From assembly GCA_963682055.1 (NCBI GenBank), contig OY821741.1, positions 2,673,501 to 2,737,500 on the forward strand: a DNA stretch of 64,000 nt, given 5' to 3'. Shown one piece after another: positions 56,101-64,000 of this stretch (position 1 is the first letter of the stretch; each line of letters starts with the position of its first letter). The notes beneath the pieces are model-generated. The model did no database searches, was not told where the DNA came from, and saw only the letters and a list, made by a program, of their open reading frames with translations. The DNA is from Primula veris. Taxonomy: Eukaryota; Streptophyta; Magnoliopsida; Ericales; Primulaceae. Both the position numbers and the translations under genes were made by a program.

Positions 56101-59100
56101 CGTATTTTAGATGAGTTGAAATGTCTTTCAAGTGGTTTCTACCACAATTTTTAAAAGCATTTAAAGTTACCTTATCATTTCGCCTGTCGTCGAAATGATA
56201 AATGATTTCGATGCTAAGACATGATTGTCTATACTATCATTCGCCTGTCGCCGATTGATAAGAGCATTTTGATATTGTGGCATTTACCGGATGAGATATT
56301 CCCGGATCAAAAGACGATGCTTGATTTGCAATCGCATCGCATTTGTATTCTCTCTGAGAATATATTTCGCGATTAATCCGAAATTCATACCATTAATGCT
56401 CACTTTGAAGGACTAGTATGTGTAAAGATCACGAAATAAACTCGTAGAATTCTTGTAAAGAATTGAAGGAGTTATTGTGGACTTATCCAACCATAATACG
56501 GACCATAAATATAAATGGTTATGGTTGATGCATCGACAATATGGTCATATTTTAATGTTGTCCACATAAATGCAGCACTTTCCAAACTTTTAGCCCTATC
56601 ATTAAGTTGATGGCTCATGATTCGGACTATCCTGAAAAGTCTAGTCGACTTGATAATTCCAAAGAGTAAGAATCGAAAATTCGATTTTAATTACTTGAGT
56701 TTGGAAATTGAAATTGAACATCCCGTCGATTATGTTCAGACCCAAATGGACTCACGGAAAGTTTGATGATGCGACTGCAAATGGTTGCACACACTTCTTG
56801 GTCTTGCACACCAAGATTTATATTTCCGTGTGGGGTCATGCTATTTTGTTGCATTAGTCCGTTATGAGGCCCATAGACACTCAAACACCATATGCGTACC
56901 AGTTGGTTACTGGTTATGAGCCAGAAGTCTCATATTAATGCGTGTTTAGAGTGCTTAATTAATTTTTTGATTGAGCCGCTATAACGTTCAAAATATGGAC
57001 CTCTGAAGGCGACATAAGTCGATTATGAATTCCATGCCTATCATTTGGTAGAGTAACCTTGGCAAGCGATCTCTTTACCGCATGATATGCGAAAGTGACA
57101 TCGCTAAGACTGTTCTCCCCATCGTTAGGGGGAGATTTGCACGTTACCGTTGATAAGGAACGACGTGAAGTAACGTGGCATAACCCACTCAGTCTTAGCT
57201 TGATCCCCAAAATTGCACTTAGTGATAAGTAAGTGCATAGACTCCCTCAAGTCTAACTAAATGCCAAACACATTTAATGACTTTATGAGATGTCACGAGA
57301 TCATTTATACCTACTGCAAAATGCTTGCAAGGATAAACGTCCTTGTCGGATGTCGTGTTCCAGTCGTAACACGTTGCTTTGGCCGAACCCGTCAAGAAAA
57401 GAATGATGCCATCGGCCGTCAGTTTGTCGTCCTTCCCAATATACGAGGAAGTTGACCGGTTCTTAATTCATTCAACCCCAGAGGTGGTGAACTGAAACTC
57501 ATTTATCGCACGAGATTATAAAGGATCAAGGAGATGTGTGATTTCCTCCTCATCCTAAGAATCTCCAAATATCTGTCGATCATGATATCTTAGACGATAT
57601 TGAAGCAAAACGAGACTGTCATTGATTACTTGTTCATATATTCGGTGATGACTGATAATATGAGCAAATTATGACAGGGAACCATGTACCATTGCCTAAA
57701 CTCAACGTAGAATAGACTGGACTAATGAAAACTTGCAATCCAAGAAGACTCCTCAGCGAAAGTGTATTCGGACCTGTAGCTCCAACACCACCAATGTTAA
57801 ACGAGTTCGTTTATTTGGTTATTCGTAAGGAAAAGTGATGAGAATAATGAGATTGTAGAATGTTCGCCTAGTAGCGCAAGGCTTCTCTCACACCTTGGAA
57901 TTGATTACGAGATGGTTGATTTCTTCGTAATGGACATTATAACAGTCCCCTACTTTACCAGTTTAGTAGTTTCCGGAAAACTGAGTATGCAGCCATGAAT
58001 GTGGTCACGCTTTTATCTCTATGGTGATTTAGACAAAGAGATATAGATGAAGGTCCCTGTGTGACTTCATAATGTTTGAATTAAGTAGTTCCTGACCACG
58101 GAACACGATCTCAATTAAATGAGATGTTCACTATATGGATTAATATAATCCGAGCTGATGTGGTATATCCGCCTAAGTGTGTACTTGATTAGCTTGGGAT
58201 ACTTGAATAAGTATTATGCCCTTGCGTGTTTTATTACGCGATCCATTTTTGGATTTGCCTTCGAGATGAAGGATCTTGGGAAGACACGGTAGTGACTCGG
58301 ACTGATGATCGAGTCTCGTAAAGATTGAATCTAAGTCCATGATTCAGACTACACCCAGAAGGAGTTATGACATTTTAGTCATCATGACGCTAAGTCGTCA
58401 GATTCTCCAATGATCGTTCGATCACTAGACATTGATATAGACCCAGTCCGTCCCTGATGAGACGATGAAGAGATATTGAACCATGATGTTCATATCTAAG
58501 TACAATAAGCGCATTATTGTACTTGGTCTAATGTGCTAGGACGAACATCTCGTCTGCAGTGAATGATATAGCTCGACACAGCATCGTGCTAACACGCTGC
58601 CATCGAAATGGCATAAAAGACATTTTCCCATTACCTTAAGGTAACTGCGGATGAGGGCTTGTCTTATCCCATTTTGCGTTATCGAGTTTACCTACCCCCT
58701 TCTGTACTCGAATAAACGCAACCTTTTTTCGGTTATTCCGATGCTGGTTACTTATCTGACCCGTATAAGGGATATTCCTAACATGGTATGTCTTTACCAT
58801 TAGGAATAAGGCGATTTCTTGGAGGTCTTGGAATGACTCCAAACGAATCACTATGATCTGCTCGTGCTCTATGAGACGACTAGAAAGTGTATATGGCTTC
58901 GAGCTAGTATTAGCTATATTTGAATTACATATGCTTTGTCACACGATCCAGATAAAACACTTGTTTTATTTGAGGACAACTTGTTGTTATCGATCAAGAG
59001 AAACATGACTAGATTATGCTATTTAACATTTTTCGCCGAAATAAATCTTCACATATGAAGTTTAAGAGCAACCAGTTGAATGCTCGTTCTATTCCACGTT

Positions 59101-59735
59101 AGATTTTCTTGCATCCAGTCGTGTGCTAGTAAATGAAGCATCCAGTCGAATGCTTGTACTCTTTATTGAAATATGAAATCCTTTCACCCTGTCGTGTGCA
59201 AGTGAGGGGGAGCATCCAGTCGCATGCTCGTGTACTCTTTTTGTCCTTAGACCAAGGTTTTTCCCACTGGGTTTTCCTTGACAATGTTTTTAGCGAGACA
59301 CGTTCCCATCATACCTCACTTAAGATTGTCGAAATTAGGGAGAGTATCCTGTTGTATACTTCTTACCACTGTGTACTCTTTTGTCATTCGAATAGAGGTT
59401 TTTCCTACAGGGTTTACTCTAGCAAGGTTTTGATGAGGCACCTGTTTTGTGGTTGATCTCCTACTACTACCACTGTTGCACTCTTTTTCCTTCGATCAGA
59501 GATTTTTCCATTGGGTTTGCTCCGACAAGGTTTTGATGAGGCACACTGTTTTGTGGTTAGTTAATTGCATAGAATTTCGGCCTATATCATTTGGCTACAC
59601 AGTTTCACCTAGGTGCCGGTTTTGTCCCACACTGGGTTTTCCGTCCGTAAGGTTTTTATGTGTTTAGCACTGCGAATGAACTCGACTCAGATCGACTGCA
59701 TGATGACGAAGAATTCAAGACGTCCAAAGGGGGAG

Positions 59736-59949
59736 TGTTGTAGGATATTATTGGACTATTGAGCCTTACTCATAGTGAGCCTAAGTTGGGATTTCTACCT
59801 TGTATAATCCTAACCTCTTTTATATAAAAAAGGTTAGGGTCCCCTTGTATTCATACATTCTGATTAATAAAGATTCTGTTGTTGTCTCTCTCTATATTCT
59901 CTCTCTATATCTATATACAAATATATGTGAGCTAATAAGTCACACAACA
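59736..59949 (+). repeat. Copia 3' LTR
   Basis: It is 214 bp, TGTTGTAGGA to CACACAACA. By eye it differs from the 5' LTR by about 15 substitutions and two 2-bp indels, so the insertion is not recent. The flank TATAT on the right does not clearly match ATATT on the left, which lies in the TA run. Confidence 0.85.
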
Positions 59950-60382
59950 TATATGATATTAATCGTGATGTGGATAAAATATTTCCTGATGAATTCGAGA
60001 AATATGTCGCAGATGAGACGTTGCTCTGCTAGAAGAAGCAGCTGAAACTGGTTAATCATAGAATATTATAGGCTTTCGAAAAGGAGCATCAACATGGTGA
60101 TAATCTCATTTCGGACCGTAAGTTAGTTTCTTCCACTTTTGCATTTCTTACTTTCGATCAGTAATTAAGCTCATACTAGCTAGCTAACACTTGTTTCTCG
60201 TTTCTATCCGTCTTCTTGTACGTATAGAATACCGTCACGTTGTAGATGAGGTGATTCGATCCACATCCAGTCTAACTGGATACTATAACCTTCGGAGATG
60301 TCTCATTCAGTTTTGGAAAGCGGAAGAAGTAGCAGTAAATAGTGTTTGCAAAGACAGCTCTTTTCTTCGACAACAATTATGA
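59950..60382 (+). pseudogene. NLP N-terminal fragment adjoining the copia element
   Basis: Directly after the 3' LTR a frame reads YDINRDVDKIFPDEFEKYVADE, matching exon 1 of NLP A (EEIDVNKIIPDEFKRYL). It has in-frame stops further on and ends at a GT donor near 60118. After an intron, 60228-60382 resembles exon 2 (CLIQFWKAEEVAVNSV for CLIQFWRAEEVVVNSV) but then stops. The start codon is missing: the retroelement lies at the 5' edge of the exon. The sequence is more diverged than A or B, so it is an older NLP relative. Confidence 0.65.
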
Positions 60383-61525
60383 ATTTATTCCGAGCTCTAG
60401 TTTTTTCTTCGACAACAATTATGAATTTATTCCGAGCTCTAGTTCTTTCAGATTCATACGAGAATCATTACCAATATAAAGTATAACTAATTAACTTGGC
60501 AAAACAGAATAAATATAAAAAGCATGCTTTCCGGTATGAAGAGGGGCTGCCCACTAGTACATGCATGTTTTTCGAGGCTAAAAAAAATCGGTTGCTCCAA
60601 ATTATGTATTTTTATATAAAAAAAAATACATGGCAAGAAGAATTGAACTTATAACCATTAGGTATTAAACATTATGTATTGTATTATTAACCACTCCATC
60701 ACTAAAATTTATGACAATGTTTATTGAATTACTTTTTGATATTCTAATAATTAGATATTCGGGCCTACGGGGTTCCCCTATAATTTTTTTGGACTTTATT
60801 GTCCAAGGCTTCCGTCTTACTGGACTGCCACCTGGGCTGCCCCTGGGTATGAAGGCAACTCATGATCAATGACCTCTATAGAAAAATCACTAACATAACA
60901 TTTGTGCAATGCTTCTCACAAGAAAAAAGCCGATTTGTTACCATATAACTTGAAAAAAATTATCCATGTTAGCCTTTAATCACCCCATACTTATTAAAAA
61001 ACAGTTATAGTTTCACCACTGTCCATATATAAGTGTATAAAAAAAGATTTTTTTATTTACAGAATTTCATTACTGTAGATCTTCTTACAACAAAATACAC
61101 TATTAAATGTATAACAAATCTGATTTTGTGAAGGAATCGAGTATTTTTTCATTTAAGGGCCAAAACTAAACATATCAAATAGAATCTATTAATATTTTAC
61201 AAAAAAACAATAAGCAAATTTTAGTAACCATACTCATTTTGTAAAGCTTTCTACCTATATGTCATTTGTACAAAAAAAAAATGTAAAGAGATATCTAATC
61301 ATAAAAATAGATCGAATTAAAAATGATTAAGCATTAAACTACAATGATTTTAAATTACTTCAAATTAAAATCAAACTTCTAGACATTTCAAAAGAATTTT
61401 TAATTGATAAAACTAATCTGCTTCTATAACTAAATTTTAATTGAATAAATAAGGGTAATAAATAGTTCAAATTGACATAAATTAAATTTACAGAATTACA
61501 GAATGATAATTATTAAAAAGACGAG
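60383..61525. other. Unassigned spacer with a 42-bp tandem duplication
   Basis: A unit containing CTTCGACAACAATTATGAAT occurs twice, 42 bp apart, at about 60365-60448. Beyond it I found no gene. A more GC-rich patch at about 60755-60850 (GGCCTACGGGGTTCCCC, CCAAGGCTTCCG) may be an old transposon end but is unclassified. Confidence 0.45.
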
Positions 61526-61689
61526 TCAAACTAATATCCATCAGCAAACTTTTAGTGATACCTTTTAGGAAATTTCTATGTATGTATCTCATTTTCCATT
61601 TTCAGTAATGCTATAAACCCAGACCGACTCAATCAAACTGATTACCAGACAGTCCTTTATGTAATTTTTAGAATTCTTTTGACACCCAA

Positions 61690-62010
61690 CCAAAACAAAA
61701 ATAAAACCTCAAATATAATATTTATGAAACCCTAGTTGAGACTATCCTAAAATTAAATATTAATTAAAAATATTTAAAATTTTAATGATTTTAATATATT
61801 TTATTTGACGATTCAACAAAATAAAAATCTAAATATAATATTATAGAACCCTATTTGAGACTACCCTAAACTTAAATATTAATTAAAAATATTTAAAATT
61901 TTAACGATTTTAATATATTTTATTTGACAATTCAACAAAATAAAAAACCAAATATAATACTATAGAACCCTATTTGAGATTATTCTAAACTTAAATATTA
62001 ATTAAAAATA
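61690..62010. repeat. AT-rich tandem repeat, 110-120-bp unit (second copy)
   Basis: This is the counterpart of 24640-24960, with three units. The first unit keeps an AATGATTTTAATATA stretch that the other copy has lost. Confidence 0.7.
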
Positions 62011-63059
62011 TTAAATATATGGCCGAATAACATACTCTTACATTTCGGGGTGAAAATGAAATTCTAAATTTACATTAAAAACTAGTGTGTTGGGAGTCTG
62101 ATTGAGTCTATCTGACTCATTAGCATTTTCCATTTTCAATTAGTTAATTGGGTACCCTTTAGTTAACAAGTCTCTGATATGCAATATCTCATCATTTTCC
62201 TTTGTTGCTAATTAAATGTCTCCTTGATCATATTTCGTCACTTGGAGTTCATATGAAATTAGTTAACAAAATGTGAATAAAGAGTACCTTAGAATAAAGA
62301 ATACCTTAGAATATTGAGCCAAGAATTGGCTTTTGGTGTTTTGATGATCTAATAATACTAATAGACTTCTTTATCAAAATCACAACTTTTTTACCATAAA
62401 TGAATTATGTGAGAACAAAACACAATTCCTAATCATGTGAATACGCACATCGACATTTTATAAATTTCTCTCTCAGCCGCTCGACTCTCTCACCGAGCAA
62501 GACAAACACGACAACCCTGACAAAATTGATCAACATCACCAGATCCCACTGTAAAAAGAAAAACACCATTGCCTCTGTCGTTAGCTCCCAACCCCGTAAA
62601 ATATATCGTCATACTAAGTATAATTTTGCTTTGTAAGTATATTTAAGCAAGTCAAAATTAATATTTATGGGTAGTTATTTGTGATAGCAATGTTCTTATA
62701 TAGTGAAATATAGTATTTTGAATCTTTTAAAAGTACTAGTAAACAACGATTATTACGACATAAATGACTCACTTCCATGGAATGGCTTATACGGGTGCTA
62801 AAATTCACATTAACCGATAAATTAAGTGAAATAAAATAATAAGAGGGGTTAAATCATCGTTTTTAACATAATTTAATGAAATTTTAAAATAGTTGTACAC
62901 TTGAGAATGAAAAGTATTGAAACCATGCCAATTTAGAAAGCACTCACACTGGTCTGTTAGTGCTTTGATGATGTATGATTATTGTACACTTGGGAAGGGA
63001 AATATTATTGCATCATGATGTCAGAGTTTCTTAAAATAAAGAACCTTTTTACTTTTTAC

Positions 63060-63609
63060 GAGGTGGGCACGGGACGGATTGGAGCGGATTTGTTTCAATC
63101 CTAATCTAACCCGTAAAATAAATGGCGGGACGGATTGATAAAATTTAAATCTCAACTCAACTCAATCCAACCCGTTACAATTAAAACCCCAACCCAACCC
63201 AATCCAACCCGCAAAATAAATTACGGGTTGGGGCGGGTTGGGTTTAGATTGATTCTTAAATTTTTATTTTGGTCCTTTATTTTTCATAGTTTGCATAATC
63301 AACCAAAATTTTAAAATAAATTGAATATTTCAAACAGAAATATAAATTAAACTCAATCAAAGTATGTTTAGAACATTCACGAACAAGTAATAAAACTAAA
63401 ATATAACAATAATTAAAGGTTGGTATATTAAAATACAGGACGGATTAACCCGCGGTTTGTGAACCTCAACCCTAACCCAACCCGCAAAATATATAGTGGA
63501 TTGGGGCGGGGCAGATTGATTTTTTTTGGACATTCAACCCATCCCAACTCGCCCCAATCCATGCGGGTTGGGTTACGGGACGGATTTACGGATTTTTTGC
63601 CCACCACTA
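63060..63609. mobile_element. hAT-type MITE, GAGGTGGGC...GCCCACCACTA (second copy)
   Basis: It is flanked by an exact 8-bp duplication, CTTTTTAC, at 63052-63059 and 63610-63617. The interior matches 26015-26564. Here the left target copy is unmutated while one base of the right terminus has changed. Confidence 0.85.
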
Positions 63610-64000
63610 CTTTTTACCGCAACCTTCCTAATTAACTAGGATCAATGACTAATATATATAAAGCATACACAACTTATGTGAGAACAAATCTAATTTTCAA
63701 CTAATTATACCGAATTCAGCTTTAATTACCACAAACCTCGTTTCCTCGATCAGTAGTGTTTTTTGCTAAACTTGAATTAACATTATATCACTGTAAATTG
63801 ATAAGTTTTCTAATGAAGATACACTGATCACTGCAAAATCAATAAACGTATGTAATTATAATTGGCCATGGCCGTGGTATGCCTAAATGAACATATATGT
63901 GTTTTCCGATCAGAGTATACTATAAGTGTTGGTCCATCGTTACATATAACCGATACGACTAGTAATTTGTTTAAGTTAAGAAGGACTGATCTGCTAAATT

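Larger units (their letters stand above)
52988..59949 (+). mobile_element. Decayed Ty1/copia LTR retrotransposon (Ale/Retrofit-like)
   Basis: Two LTRs of about 210 bp start TGTTGTA and end CACACAACA. The 3' LTR is preceded by the polypurine tract AAAGGGGGAG. The internal region is full of stops and shifts, but copia landmarks are recognisable in order. They are a zinc-knuckle remnant near 55450, an integrase part (SVWGHAI, then PYAYQLVTGYEPE) at about 56830-56930, an LFTA...LFSPSLGGD stretch near 57065-57135, and reverse transcriptase (FGPVAPTPPNVK..., VAQGFSH..GIDYE) at about 57760-57915. An RNase H-like part lies near 58930-58990. Several ACCAAGGTTTTTCCCACTGGG-type repeats typical of copia 3' ends occur at 59240-59650. 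The reading frames present are not functional. Confidence 0.85.
61525..64000 (+). repeat. Segmental duplication, segment C without the LINE
   Basis: This matches 24480-26790 and then 31646-31790 directly, with an uninterrupted LINE target at 63840-63865. It includes the AT-rich tandem repeats (61690-62010) and the hAT MITE. The remainder is non-coding. The match continues to the last base of the window. Confidence 0.85.

Noticed and set aside
59133..59667. Plus-strand frames after the copia RNase H region
   Set aside because: They come from the repeated AAGGTTTTTCCCACTGGG-type non-coding tail that precedes the polypurine tract.

Overview
This is a gene-poor, AT-rich stretch of flowering-plant (probably eudicot) nuclear DNA. 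The evidence is spliced genes with GT-AG introns, an NIN-like (RWP-RK/PB1) transcription factor, a plant F-box gene, an L1-type LINE with an RNase H domain, a Ty1/copia element and many plant-type MITEs. I could not identify the species. No bacterial or organellar genes, tRNA, rRNA or CRISPR array were seen.

The main architecture is almost two periods of a roughly 33-kb tandem segmental duplication. Unit A (about 1-18660) is repeated in the same orientation as unit B (about 33743-52570), and is nearly identical over its last 14 kb. The segment 24480-31790 recurs at 61525-64000 without its LINE. Position 1 matches position 33743, and position 64000 matches a point about 1.95 kb before 33743, so the array probably continues past both edges. 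Inside each unit a 4.2-kb block (11020-15245; 44936-49157) is an inverted relative of 25085-34095. A more diverged third relative of 5336-10950 lies at 20131-23950.

Genes in order for one unit: (i) a complete five-exon NLP-like gene (A 701 aa, B 695 aa); (ii) an orphan first exon resembling the DUF866/CXXC zinc-binding protein family, on the minus strand; (iii) a small predicted three-helix membrane protein of unknown family (minus); (iv) a plus-strand relative of it truncated by a nonsense codon; (v) a deletion-derived NLP remnant that keeps only the end of RWP-RK plus PB1; and (vi) a convergent F-box gene that is intact in B but carries a Trp-to-stop mutation in A. Between the units lie a third membrane-protein copy, an L1-type LINE with a long intact ORF2, and a frameshifted fourth-type membrane-protein copy. 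After unit B, a decayed copia element sits at the 5' edge of another NLP N-terminal fragment.

Mobile elements explain most of the remaining sequence. Many have exact target duplications, and several have an empty site elsewhere in the window: two Mutator-type elements (9-bp duplications), two kinds of hAT MITE (8-bp duplications), two full-length 340-bp Helitrons, CACTA-like MITEs, the LINE (empty site with a small target deletion) and the copia element. The most unusual points are the RWP-RK/PB1-only NLP derivative, the mosaic divergence of the two full NLP genes, the multicopy unknown membrane protein family, and the triplicated orphan exon with a Mutator element 22 bp upstream of its start codon.
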